A DNA stretch of 64,000 bases, taken from contig NZ_NRRW01000002.1 in the NCBI RefSeq assembly GCF_016583835.1, forward strand, positions 62,977-126,976. Reading direction: 5' to 3'. Within the stretch, counting starts at the first letter, position 1. Every line of letters begins with the position of its first letter. This document shows, one piece after another, positions 33,219-46,655 of this stretch. The notes beneath the pieces are model-generated. The model did no database searches and was not told the DNA's origin. It saw only the letters and a list, made by a program, of their open reading frames with translations. The stretch is from Thiococcus pfennigii (GTDB lineage: Bacteria; Pseudomonadota; Gammaproteobacteria; Chromatiales; Chromatiaceae). A program made the position numbers and the translations under genes.

Positions 33219-33241
33219 AAGGCCCGCCATTGGCGGGCCTT
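33219..33241 (+). terminator. Terminator of rpmBG
   Basis: AAGGCCCGCC (33219-33228) and GGCGGGCCTT (33232-33241) form a perfect 10-bp stem with a three-base loop, followed by CGTCGTTCT. The T-run is weak but the stem is strong, and the place (28 bases after rpmG) fits. Confidence 0.75.
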
Positions 33242-33338
33242 CGTCGTTCTATCAGCCGTCAGCTCAGCGTAACCGCCATTTTCGTTACCGGCAGCCGATT
33301 TTCGTTGTCGCCGGCTGACGGCCGACACCGGCGGCGCC

Positions 33339-35009
33339 CTAGGCGACCTTGGCCACTTCGCAGGCCGCGGCTACCCGGTTGATCGCCGAGAAGACCGCCT
33401 TGACCGAGGCGCTGACCGTGTCCTGGTCGATCGCCGCCCCGGCCACCCGCTGCCCGTCCACGTTGAGCAGCACATAGGCCGCGGCCTCGGCATCGGTCCC
33501 CTCGCCGATCGCCTGCTCGCGATAATCGACGACGCTCACGCGCTGACCGCTGTGGCGGGTCCAGGCGTCGATCAGGGCCGCGATCGCCCCATCGCCCTCG
33601 CCGTGCAGGGTACGCTCGATGCCGGCCTCGGCGATGCGCGCCTCGATCACATCGTGGCCGTTGCGCACCAGGCCGTAGCCGACCAACCGCACCGGTCCCT
33701 GGTCGACGACGAAGCGCTCGCGGAACAGGGCATGGATGCGCGCCGCGTTCACCTCGCCACCCCGCTCGCTCTCGGCCTGGACGAGCTGCGCCAGCTCGAC
33801 CTGGAGCCAGCGCGGCAGCGACAGGCCGTACTCCCGTTCGAGCACGAAGGCCACGCCACCCTTGCCCGACTGGCTGTTGACGCGGATGACGGCCTCGTAG
33901 GTGCGGCCCAGGTCGCGCGGGTCGATCGGCAGGTAGGCGACCTGCCAGGAGGCGCCATGGCCCTGGCGCGCCAGGCACTTGCGAATCGCGTCCTGGTGGC
34001 TGCCGGAGAAGGCCGTGTAGACCAGCTCGCCGACCCAGGGGTGACGCGGGTGCAGCGCGATGCCGGTGCACTCGGTCGCGACCTGGATGATCTCGTCCGG
34101 ACGCGACAGGTCGAGGCCCGGGTCGATCCCCTGGCTGTAGAGGTTCATCGCCAGGGTCACGATATCCATATTGCCGGTGCGCTCGCCGTTGCCGAGCAGG
34201 GTCCCCTCGACCCGGTCCGCCCCGGCCAACAGGGCCAGCTCGGCCGCCGCGACGGCCCCGCCGCGATCGTTGTGCGTGTGCACCGACAGGATCAGGCTGT
34301 CGCGCCGCGCGATGCGGGTGGCGAAGTACTCGACCTGATCGGCGAAGACGTTCGGGCTCGCGACCTCGACCGTCGCCGGCAGATTGATGATGCACGGCCG
34401 CTCCGGGGTCGGCTCCCAGACCGCCATCACCGCCTCGCAGATCTCGACCGCGTAGTCGGGCTCGGTCGCCGTGAAGCTCTCGGGCGAGTACTGGAAGGTC
34501 CAGTCGACGCCCGGATACTTGGCCGCCTCGCGACGCACCAACTCGGCCCCGCGGCAGGCCAGGGCCTTGACGCCATCACGGCCCTGACCGAAGACCCAAT
34601 CGCGCTGCACCGGCGAGGTCGAGTTGTAGACGTGGACGATCGCGCGCGCGACGCCGCCCAGGGCCTCGAAGGTCCGCACGATCAGGTCCTCGCGGGCCTG
34701 GACCAGGACCTGCACGGTCACGTCCGCCGGGATCTGCTCGGCCTCGATCAACCAGCGCACGAAGTCGTAGTCGGGCTGACTCGCCGCCGGAAACCCGACC
34801 TCGATCTCCTTGATCCCGAGATCCACGAGCAGGGCCCACAGGCGACGCTTCTGCGCCACGCTCATCGGCTCGATGAGGGCCTGGTTGCCATCGCGCAGGT
34901 CGACGCTCGCCCAGCGCGGGGCGCGCTCGACGACGCGGTCGGGCCATTGCCGATGCGGCAACCGGACCACCGGGCCGGGACGGTACTTCCGATGGTCGAA
35001 GCTGGTCAT
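33339..35009 (-). CDS. leuA: 2-isopropylmalate synthase
   Basis: LeuA condenses acetyl-CoA with 2-ketoisovalerate, the first step of leucine synthesis. The 556-residue product is the longer type related to yeast and actinobacterial enzymes. It has the catalytic barrel with LRDGNQALIEPM (about residues 34-45), the metal His pair in HTHNDRGGA, GNGERTGN, and a C-terminal regulatory domain (from about residue 430) that should bind leucine. The start is the ATG at 35009 with AGGAGA before it. It is divergent from an Lrp/AsnC regulator, which probably controls it. Confidence 0.95.
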   Translation of the reverse strand: MTSFDHRKYRPGPVVRLPHRQWPDRVVERAPRWASVDLRDGNQALIEPMSVAQKRRLWALLVDLGIKEIEVGFPAASQPDYDFVRWLIEAEQIPADVTVQVLVQAREDLIVRTFEALGGVARAIVHVYNSTSPVQRDWVFGQGRDGVKALACRGAELVRREAAKYPGVDWTFQYSPESFTATEPDYAVEICEAVMAVWEPTPERPCIINLPATVEVASPNVFADQVEYFATRIARRDSLILSVHTHNDRGGAVAAAELALLAGADRVEGTLLGNGERTGNMDIVTLAMNLYSQGIDPGLDLSRPDEIIQVATECTGIALHPRHPWVGELVYTAFSGSHQDAIRKCLARQGHGASWQVAYLPIDPRDLGRTYEAVIRVNSQSGKGGVAFVLEREYGLSLPRWLQVELAQLVQAESERGGEVNAARIHALFRERFVVDQGPVRLVGYGLVRNGHDVIEARIAEAGIERTLHGEGDGAIAALIDAWTRHSGQRVSVVDYREQAIGEGTDAEAAAYVLLNVDGQRVAGAAIDQDTVSASVKAVFSAINRVAAACEVAKVA

Positions 35010-35336
35010 GGATCTCTCCTGTCGGTCCGCTTGGGTCGCCCCTCGCCCGACGAGGCGGGGGCGCACATCATCTCTGTTCCACCCGCCGGGGTCACAGGCC
35101 GGGCGGGGAGTCCCTGCCCGACCGCGATCACCCGCCGCACGGCCTGATTGCGGTCTTGCCCTCGTGGGGCCTCGACCACGCTGGATCCTCGTGGGATCGT
35201 GCGCATTGGGCACCCGCCTCGTGAGCGACCGCCCGGGGCGTCGCGCTGGTCGGCGCGACGGGGAACAGATTACGTCAAACAGCGGGACGCAGGATTGCGT
35301 ATTCGGCGCGCAGAGGCGAATAGATAGATTCTTTAT

Positions 35337-35365
35337 TTTAAATTCGATGGGAATTTGGCTATAAA
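35337..35365 (+). promoter_or_regulatory. lrp promoter with internal AAATTC/GAATTT operator
   Basis: TTTAAA (35337-35342) and TATAAA (35360-35365) are 17 bases apart and lie 30 bases before the regulator gene. Between them is a perfect inverted repeat, AAATTC (35340-35345) / GAATTT (35351-35356) with a 5-base centre. The AT-rich patch (about 35320-35366) stands out in GC-rich sequence. A minus-strand -10-like TAAAAT (35335-35340) may serve leuA, so both genes could share this site. Confidence 0.55.
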
Positions 35366-35395
35366 TTGCGGAGGAAAGCCAAGGCGCGCCAGACC

Positions 35396-35860
35396 ATGAA
35401 GCTCGACCGCTACGACCGCCGCATCCTGGAGATCCTCCAGCAGGAGGGCCGCCTCAGCAACCAGGACCTCGCCGAGCGCATCGGCCTCTCCCCCTCGCCC
35501 TGCCTACGTCGCGTGCGCGCCCTCGAAGAGGCCGGCATCATCGCAGGGTACCGCGCCCTGCTCGATGCGCAGAAGCTCGGGCTCACGCTGACCGCGATCC
35601 TGAGCATCTCGATGGACCGCCACACCCCCGAGCGCTTCGCCCGCTTCGACGCCGCCGTCGCCGCCATCCCCGAGGTCCTGGAGTGCCTGCTGATCACCGG
35701 ACGCGATGCCGACTACCAACTCAAGGTCGTCGTGCGCGACATGGACGCCTACCAAGACCTGCTGCTCAACAAGCTGACCCGCATCGAGGGCGTCTCGGGC
35801 GTCCACTCGAGCTTCGTCCTGCGCCGCATCGTCGAGCGCACTGCCCTACCGATCCCCTGA
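35396..35860 (+). CDS. Lrp/AsnC family transcriptional regulator
   Basis: The 154-residue protein has the usual two-domain layout: an N-terminal winged helix (LDRYDRRILEILQQEGRLSN through LSPSPCLRRVRALEEAGII) and a C-terminal RAM/ACT-like ligand domain (LTLTAILSISMDRHT onward, with the GRDADYQLKVVV segment). It is probably an amino-acid sensor. Being divergent from leuA, it likely controls leucine synthesis and itself. The ATG at 35396 is used; GGAGGA lies upstream but about 20 bases away, so the start is a little uncertain. Confidence 0.93.
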   Translation: MKLDRYDRRILEILQQEGRLSNQDLAERIGLSPSPCLRRVRALEEAGIIAGYRALLDAQKLGLTLTAILSISMDRHTPERFARFDAAVAAIPEVLECLLITGRDADYQLKVVVRDMDAYQDLLLNKLTRIEGVSGVHSSFVLRRIVERTALPIP

Positions 35861-36286
35861 GGACACCTGGCAGGGGCCTCCGAGATACGCCCCCGACCGC
35901 GCTGCCACGGCCCGCCGGCTCGCACCCGGGCTCCGCAGAAGCCTGCAAGGCAGCCACCGGGCTCGTACCCCCACCGTAGTTGCCCGCTCCTTCCACCTTG
36001 CGTCTCGCCCCCATTGCCAACGCCGATCGTCGATGAATCGGTTCGAGAACCCGCGGACCGTCCAAGAGGCGAGGGCCGCAGGATGCGATGGGCCGGCGAA
36101 CCGCATCGTTCCCGACGGATGCGGTTCCTATCGGCACCGCCGCCCCCGAGGCGCGGAGGCGGGAGGATCGCGCGGGGATTTGCTGCGCTACCGGCGCGCG
36201 CGGGCGAGGGCTCTGCACGGCGCAGCGGGGTCCGCGTCGGTGGGGCGGCCCGCCGAACTGTTCGTCCTGGTCGGCCGAAGGCCCGC
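35861..36286. other. Convergent gap without a gene; one perfect inverted repeat
   Basis: Between the lrp and mscK stops I see no convincing gene. GAACCGCATC (36098-36107) and GATGCGGTTC (36118-36127) are perfect inverted copies with a 10-base loop. There is no T-run on either strand, so it is not an obvious terminator. An 86-residue minus frame (35846-36106) has no recognisable features. Confidence 0.5.
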
Positions 36287-39200
36287 CTAGTCTTCGGCGG
36301 CCGGCTTCGAGCCGGCACGGTGCAGACGCACGTCGAGCGGCTGATTTGCGAAGAGATGCACATCGCGCTGCGGGTAGGCGATCTCGATCCCGGCCTCGGC
36401 GAACTTGTCGTTGATCGCCTGGTGCAGATCCGTGGTCACCGCCAGGCGATTCTCCAGCGAGGCCAGATAGCAGCGCAGCACCAGCGTCAGCGCATTGTCG
36501 CCGAAGCTCTCGAAGGTGATCAGCGGCGCCGGGTCGGCCAGCACCTGGGGATGCTCGCGCGCCGCCTCGGCAAGCAGCGCCAGGGCCTTGCGGGTGTCGC
36601 TGCCGTAGGCGACGCCGACCGGGAGCGTGAGGCGGGTGGTCTGATCGGTCAGCGTCCAGTTCAACAGGCGCCCGGTGATGAACTCCTTGTTCGGCACCAA
36701 CAGCTCTTGCCGATCCCAGTTGCGGATCGTCGTCGCCCGGATGCGGATCTTGGTGACCACACCGGTCGTATCGCCGATCGTGACGATGTCGCCGACCCGC
36801 ACCGGCCGCTCGAAGAGGATGATCAGGCCGCTGATGAAATTGGCGACGATCTCCTGGAGACCGAAGCCGATGCCGACGCCAAGCGCCGCGATCAGCCACT
36901 GGGCCTGCGACCAGGAGAGGCCGAGCGCGGAGAAGACCAGCAGGATCGCGACGGCGAAGATGCCGTATCCGATCAGGGTCGTGATCGCATAGCGGCTGCC
37001 GGCGGTGATCTTGGTCTGCTTCAGGAGCAGGATCTCGATCAGGGCCGGCAGGTGGCGGGCGGCCGCGAAGGCGATGAAACAGACGACGAGGACGATCCCG
37101 AGGTCGACGAGCGTGAACGGCTTGATCTGGTCGGCCCCATCGATGACCGCCGCGTAGTGCCAGAGGGCGATGCGATCGAAGACGCCCAGCGCCGGCAACA
37201 GGTCGCGCCAGATCAGCCACAGGCCGCTCGCGGCGGCGAAGAAGACCAGCGTGTTGATCAGGTTACGCGTCTGCTCGTCGAGCGAGGCCAGATCCGCCTC
37301 GGGCTCCTCGTACTGCAAGGTGCTCCCACCGCCAGTCTCCTCGCTCGAACGCTCCGCCTCGGCCCGACGCGCCGCCTGCCGTTCCAGGGCCGCCTTCAGC
37401 GCCAGATGGCGGCGCGTGACGATCAGCCAGCGGACGATCGACTGATGCAGGACCACGAGCCCCAGGGCCAGCCACAGCTGGCTGACCATCGCATTGAGCA
37501 ACGTGCCGGCGGTGTAGACGAAGCCGAGCACCGCAAGGACGACCAGGCCCAGTGGCACGGCCTGAATCAACGGATACCAGACGTAGCGCAACCGGCTGGC
37601 CCAGCCTGCCGGGTGATTGGCGAGGAACTCCTTCAGCACGCCGCCGGACGGATGCAGGAGCCGCGCGAAGAAGACGGCGAAGGCCAGCATCAGGGCGATC
37701 AGCGCCAGGCGACCGAGGCTGGCGCTATAGCTTTCATTGGTCTGATTGTAGAGCAGCAGCACGACGAGCCCGAGCGGTATCAGCACCGCCGTAAGCCAAT
37801 CGAGATTGCGACGCAGGCGCAGCAGGATCTCGCCGGACCAGCGGAAATGGCGGTCGGCGACCCCCCGCGCGATACAGAGGGCACGAAAGGCGCGCAGGTA
37901 ATAGACGCCGGCCGCCAGGCTGATCGCCGAGACCCCGAGACTGCTCGTGAAGACCGTCGACTGCGCCGAATCGGCGAGACGCCAACCCAAACCGGCCATC
38001 AACAACGGCCAGGGCGCGGCGAGCAGCAGGGTCAGCGCCAGCCCCTTGGCCGTATGCAGGAAGCTGTCCGTGCGCACCCGGCGCAGCGGCTCGGCCGTGG
38101 CGCGCAGGGCGGTGCGGATCGCCCGCTGCCGCCAGATGAGCAGCGCAACCGCCATCACCAGGAGCCAAAACAACGACGAGGTCCGCGCCTCATGGGCGAG
38201 GACGCGCGCCACTTCGCTCCAGCCGGACGGGCCGACCAGCCAGGCCGCAGCCGCCGGCAGCGCCTTGAGCGTTGCCAGGCCGACCGGCGCTGCGCTACGC
38301 ACCCAGAGCAGGTGCTCGGCGAGGAAATCGTCGTAGCGGGCCGCCGTCGCGAGCAACTCCGAGGTCGCGAAGTTGAGCTCGCCGAGGGCGCGTTGGTAGG
38401 TCTCCTCCAGGCGCAGGGCCTGGTCGAGCAGTTCGACGCGGCGCGTCGCCGCCTCCCTGAGCTGGCGGCGCACCTCGATGCGCTGATCCGGCTCGACCGC
38501 GGCGGTCTGCTCGTCGAGATAGGCATCCCGCCCCTGGAATCGGCGACGCTCCTCCTGATAGCGCAGCTGACGCAGCATCGAGTCGGTCAGGGCGCCCTGG
38601 CGGGCGGTGAGCTGTTGGCGCACGACGCGCAGATCCGGCAGCTGCTTGCGCCGATCGAGGAGGAGCTGACCGAAGGCCTCGTTGACGCCGGCGATCTGGA
38701 TGCGCTGGCGTGCCCCCTGGTACTCCGCCTCGATCCGCTCGGCCTGGCCGCGCAGTTCCTCGGCCGTCTTGCCCAGGGCATCGAGGTCGGCCGTCAGGGC
38801 GGTCAGCGCCTGGCCGAGCGCGGCGTTCGCGCGCGTCAACTCCTGGACCCGTGGATCGGCATCGGCCGCCTGCGCCTCGGCGGCCTTGGCCTCGGCCTCG
38901 GCCCGTTCGGCCTCGGCGCGCCGCCGCTCGTTGCGCAACTCCTCGAGGCTGCGCTGCTGCGCGCGCAGGCGCTCGAGCCGCCCGGCGGCCTGATCGCGCT
39001 GCGCCTTGAGCCGCTCGGCACGCACATCGGCGCTGACCAGGTCCTGCTCGAGCATCCGCACCTCGGACCAGAGGGCCTGCTGGTTCGTCTGCTGTGCCCA
39101 GCGGCGCGCCTGAGCCAGGGCCGGCGGTTCCCCTTCGACGGCGGGCTGACCGAGCTCGGTGCCGAGCTCCTCGAGACTGCGGCGCGCCTCGGTGATGCGC

Positions 39201-39742
39201 TGGCGCGCCCGCTCGAGCCGCTGCGTGCGGTCGTCGAGCACCTTGTCGGCCTCGTTGAGCTTGGTCTCCGTCAGCGAGACCTCGACCTGGGTCTGGGTCA
39301 GGCGCTGCTCGATCTCGGCAAGCGAGAGGGTGGCGGGGACGGGCTTGGGCGTGGCGGCTTCGGCGGCCGCGATCTCCTTGCGGATGCGGGCCGTCTCCGC
39401 CGGGGCCATGGTCAGCGCCTCGGCGTAGGCCTGGGCCTTGGCCTCGTGGTCGTCGGCGACCTGCAGGTTGCTGATCGCGCGCTGCAGCAGTTCCTGGACC
39501 TTGGCCTTGGTGGCGTCATCAAGGTCGGTGGCGGACTCGACCTCCTTGATCTTGCTCTCGATCTGGGCGACCGAGACGCCGGCGTCGGGACGCGCGGTCA
39601 GGGTAACCGAGTCCTGCGGCGCGGCCAGCGCCACCGACGCGAACACCCCGAGCAGCGCGGCGCCCGCCAGCCAGGCGAGCAGCAGCGCTGCGAACGGCCA
39701 GCGCCACCGCGCCCGGGTTAGCTTCGACGATGAACGGCGCAC
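36287..39742 (-). CDS. mscK: Mechanosensitive channel, MscK/KefA type
   Basis: This ~1150-residue membrane protein has a signal peptide (about residues 16-43), a long periplasmic coiled-coil region (about 50-480), roughly eight to eleven membrane segments, and a C-terminal MscS pore and cytoplasmic domain. The pore-lining helix and following motif read LGVGIGFGLQEIVANFISGL (about residues 960-980), then RPVRVGDIVTIG. MscK proteins open under membrane tension and ion load to release osmolytes. I chose the GTG at 39742 because GGGAGG stands five bases before it. The gene is alone between lrp and pnp. Confidence 0.93.
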   Translation of the reverse strand: MRRSSSKLTRARWRWPFAALLLAWLAGAALLGVFASVALAAPQDSVTLTARPDAGVSVAQIESKIKEVESATDLDDATKAKVQELLQRAISNLQVADDHEAKAQAYAEALTMAPAETARIRKEIAAAEAATPKPVPATLSLAEIEQRLTQTQVEVSLTETKLNEADKVLDDRTQRLERARQRITEARRSLEELGTELGQPAVEGEPPALAQARRWAQQTNQQALWSEVRMLEQDLVSADVRAERLKAQRDQAAGRLERLRAQQRSLEELRNERRRAEAERAEAEAKAAEAQAADADPRVQELTRANAALGQALTALTADLDALGKTAEELRGQAERIEAEYQGARQRIQIAGVNEAFGQLLLDRRKQLPDLRVVRQQLTARQGALTDSMLRQLRYQEERRRFQGRDAYLDEQTAAVEPDQRIEVRRQLREAATRRVELLDQALRLEETYQRALGELNFATSELLATAARYDDFLAEHLLWVRSAAPVGLATLKALPAAAAWLVGPSGWSEVARVLAHEARTSSLFWLLVMAVALLIWRQRAIRTALRATAEPLRRVRTDSFLHTAKGLALTLLLAAPWPLLMAGLGWRLADSAQSTVFTSSLGVSAISLAAGVYYLRAFRALCIARGVADRHFRWSGEILLRLRRNLDWLTAVLIPLGLVVLLLYNQTNESYSASLGRLALIALMLAFAVFFARLLHPSGGVLKEFLANHPAGWASRLRYVWYPLIQAVPLGLVVLAVLGFVYTAGTLLNAMVSQLWLALGLVVLHQSIVRWLIVTRRHLALKAALERQAARRAEAERSSEETGGGSTLQYEEPEADLASLDEQTRNLINTLVFFAAASGLWLIWRDLLPALGVFDRIALWHYAAVIDGADQIKPFTLVDLGIVLVVCFIAFAAARHLPALIEILLLKQTKITAGSRYAITTLIGYGIFAVAILLVFSALGLSWSQAQWLIAALGVGIGFGLQEIVANFISGLIILFERPVRVGDIVTIGDTTGVVTKIRIRATTIRNWDRQELLVPNKEFITGRLLNWTLTDQTTRLTLPVGVAYGSDTRKALALLAEAAREHPQVLADPAPLITFESFGDNALTLVLRCYLASLENRLAVTTDLHQAINDKFAEAGIEIAYPQRDVHLFANQPLDVRLHRAGSKPAAED

Positions 39743-39809
39743 GGGCACCTCCCCGCCCTTTGCGGGATGACGAGGGTCGAGGGGCGGGCCCGACGTCGGA
39801 CCTCGGGGT

Positions 39810-41924
<2,115 letters not shown>

Positions 41925-42021
41925 GGGCTTGTCCTCAGGGGATGGCTGACCACGGGCGCAAGGGCCGGCGGCTCGGCGGCGCACGAGACCGGCGGCGCAC
42001 GCCTGGGCGGGGGCGAGGGCC

Positions 42022-42052
42022 GGGCGGCACGCCCGCGGACCTGGGGGTCCGC
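42022..42052 (-). promoter_or_regulatory. Two adjacent hairpins in the pnp leader
   Basis: GGGCG/CGCCC (42022-42034, loop of three) is followed at once by GCGGACC/GGTCCGC (42035-42052, loop TGGG). They lie between rpsO and pnp. In E. coli a stem in this place is cut by RNase III and lets PNPase control its own mRNA; the same role here is inference. Confidence 0.4.
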
Positions 42053-42095
42053 CAGCGCGCCACCGGGCCGATTCACGCCCGCGGCGACGATGTCC

Positions 42096-42365
42096 TCAGC
42101 GGCGCAGGCCGAGGCGCGAGATCAGGGTGCGGTAGCGCTCGAGGTCCTTGCCCTTGAGGTAATCGAGCAGCTTGCGTCGCATATTGACCATGCGGACCAG
42201 GCCGCGGCGCGAGTGATGATCCTGCTTGTGGGCCGAGAAATGCTCGGTCAGCTGCTGAATCCGAGCGGTCAATAGGGCGACCTGGACCTCGGGCGAACCC
42301 GTGTCGCCGGGGGCCCGCTGGTAATCCGCGATGACCTGTTGCTTCTCCGTGGCGCTCATTGTCAT
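42096..42365 (-). CDS. rpsO: 30S ribosomal protein S15
   Basis: S15 binds the 16S rRNA central domain early in assembly and often represses its own mRNA. The 89-residue product contains [17 protein letters not shown], the [14 protein letters not shown] rRNA-binding segment and the [13 protein letters not shown] end. I use the ATG at 42365, which has GAGGAG seven bases upstream; a second ATG is two codons on. It follows a terminator after truB, so it probably has its own promoter, though I could not find a clear one. Confidence 0.97.
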   Translation of the reverse strand: MTMSATEKQQVIADYQRAPGDTGSPEVQVALLTARIQQLTEHFSAHKQDHHSRRGLVRMVNMRRKLLDYLKGKDLERYRTLISRLGLRR

Positions 42366-42471
42366 GGTGCGTCTCCTCATGGAATCGAGACATGGAAACA
42401 GGCCCGTACACCGCACCGCCTGGGTGCGGGGCTGACCACCCCGACAATGGCTTCAGGGGATCGGGCCAACC

Positions 42472-42502
42472 GAAAAGACCCGGCGGTACGACGCCCGCCG
42501 GG
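42472..42502 (-). terminator. Intrinsic terminator between truB and rpsO
   Basis: On the minus strand an 8-bp perfect stem (CCCGGCGG 42479-42486 / CCGCCGGG 42495-42502, loop of eight) is followed by TCTTTTC. It lies about 60 bases after the truB stop. Confidence 0.65.
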
Positions 42503-42563
42503 GATGGAATCCTCGCGCTCCGCGACCGGCGGGCGGCCCCCGCAGGGCCACGCGAACGGCGCT

Positions 42564-43487
42564 TCAGTCATTGCCGAACAGGCGTTTGGGCTGCACCTTG
42601 CCGTCGTCGAGGACCTCGCCGACGCCGATGAAGCGGTTCGACGGGTCGTAGAGCCGCACCAGGCCCTCCAGCGGCGCGCGCGGCACCAGGACCGCCTGGC
42701 CCTGGCGCAGGTAGAAGGCGGCATCCTCGGACAGGCGCACCGCCGGCCAGTGGCCGAGCGTGCTGTCGAGCGGCAACAGCAGTGCGTCGAGGGCCTCGGC
42801 CCCCTGCTCGGCGGCCTGCTCGACGTCCTCGATCGTGACGAAGGTCGCGCCATCGTCGCGATAGGGGCCAACCCCGGTGCGGCGCAGCGCGACGACGTGC
42901 CCGCCGCACCCGAGCCGGTTGCCGATGTCCTCGGCGAGACTGCGCACATAGGTGCCCTTCGAGCAGTGCACCTCCATCTCGAAGTCGGGCAGCGCGAAGC
43001 CGCACAACTCGATCGAGAAGATGGTCACCGCGCGCGCCTGGCGCTCGACCTCGATGCCCTGCCGGGCGAGCTTGTAGAGCCGCTCGCCCTGGTGCTTGAC
43101 CGCCGAGTACATCGGCGGCAGCTGCTCGATCGGGCCGAGGAACTCGGCCAGCGCCGCGCGCAGCGCCGCCTCGTCGACCCCGTCGACGGGGGCGGTGGCA
43201 ATGACCTCGCCCTCGGCATCGGCCGTGCTCGTCGTCTCCCCGAGGCGCACCCGCACCCGATAGCGCTTGTCCGCATCGAGGAGAAAGGCGGAGAACTTGG
43301 TCGCCGCGCCGAAGCACAGCGGCAGCAGGCCGGTCGCCAGCGGATCGAGGCTCCCGGTGTGGCCCGCCTTGGCGGCGCGGTAGAGATACTTCACCCGCTG
43401 CAAGGCGGCGTTGGAGGTGAGCCCCGCCGGTTTGTCCAGCAGCAGAATGCCGCTGACGTCCCGGCCGGGCCTGCGTCGACGTCCCAT
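42564..43487 (-). CDS. truB: tRNA pseudouridine(55) synthase
   Basis: TruB makes pseudouridine 55 in the T loop of tRNAs. The 307-residue product has the N-terminal GILLLDKPAGLTSN, the catalytic Asp in GHTGSLDPLATG (about residues 42-53), YSAVKHQGERLYKLAR and the CSKGTYVRSLAEDIG motif (about 173-187), with a PUA-like C-terminal domain. It ends with a terminator and follows rbfA by 18 bases. Confidence 0.96.
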   Translation of the reverse strand: MGRRRRPGRDVSGILLLDKPAGLTSNAALQRVKYLYRAAKAGHTGSLDPLATGLLPLCFGAATKFSAFLLDADKRYRVRVRLGETTSTADAEGEVIATAPVDGVDEAALRAALAEFLGPIEQLPPMYSAVKHQGERLYKLARQGIEVERQARAVTIFSIELCGFALPDFEMEVHCSKGTYVRSLAEDIGNRLGCGGHVVALRRTGVGPYRDDGATFVTIEDVEQAAEQGAEALDALLLPLDSTLGHWPAVRLSEDAAFYLRQGQAVLVPRAPLEGLVRLYDPSNRFIGVGEVLDDGKVQPKRLFGND

Positions 43488-43505
43488 GATGCCTGTCCGT
43501 GCTAT

Positions 43506-43877
43506 CTAGTGCGCCGAATCGGCGCGTTCCGCCCCGACCGCCTCGTCGATGAGGGACGCAAGCGCCTCACCGCGGCGGACCGATTCATCGTGCACGAAAT
43601 GCAGCTCCGGGACCGTACGCAGCCGCAACCGGTGGGCCAGTTCGCGGCGCAGGAAGCCGGCGAGGCGGCCGTTGAGAAGGCGCTCCTGCTCCCCACCCCC
43701 GTCATCGAGCGGGAAGCAGGTGAAGAAGACCTTGGCGTGGGCGAGGTCGCGACTGACTCGCACCTCCTGCAGCGTGATGGCGCCGAGGCGCGGGTCACGC
43801 ACCTCGGCGCGCAGGATCTGCGCCAGCTCGCGCTGCATCTCGGTGCCGATCCGCGCGGTGCGATCGAATTCCTTCAT
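43506..43877 (-). CDS. rbfA: 30S ribosome-binding factor A
   Basis: RbfA is a KH-fold factor needed for late 16S rRNA processing and cold adaptation. The 123-residue product has the IGTEMQRELAQILR helix at the N-terminus, the LGAITLQEVRVSRDLAHAKV strand-helix region and the PELHFVHDESV segment. Its ATG directly abuts the infB stop, so it is translated with infB. Confidence 0.95.
   Translation of the reverse strand: MKEFDRTARIGTEMQRELAQILRAEVRDPRLGAITLQEVRVSRDLAHAKVFFTCFPLDDGGGEQERLLNGRLAGFLRRELAHRLRLRTVPELHFVHDESVRRGEALASLIDEAVGAERADSAH

Positions 43878-46651
<2,774 letters not shown>

Positions 46652-46655
<4 letters not shown>

Noticed and set aside
35006-35206. 66-codon minus frame ending on the leuA start (ATGA), possible leader peptide
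   Set aside because: The overlap is neat, but there is no run of Leu codons as in attenuation peptides, no clear ribosome site and no paired attenuator stems.
36014-39721. Long plus-strand frame (about 1235 codons) opposite mscK
   Set aside because: Same antisense effect; the minus strand encodes a clear MscK-type channel, and the plus frame shows no motifs or ribosome site.
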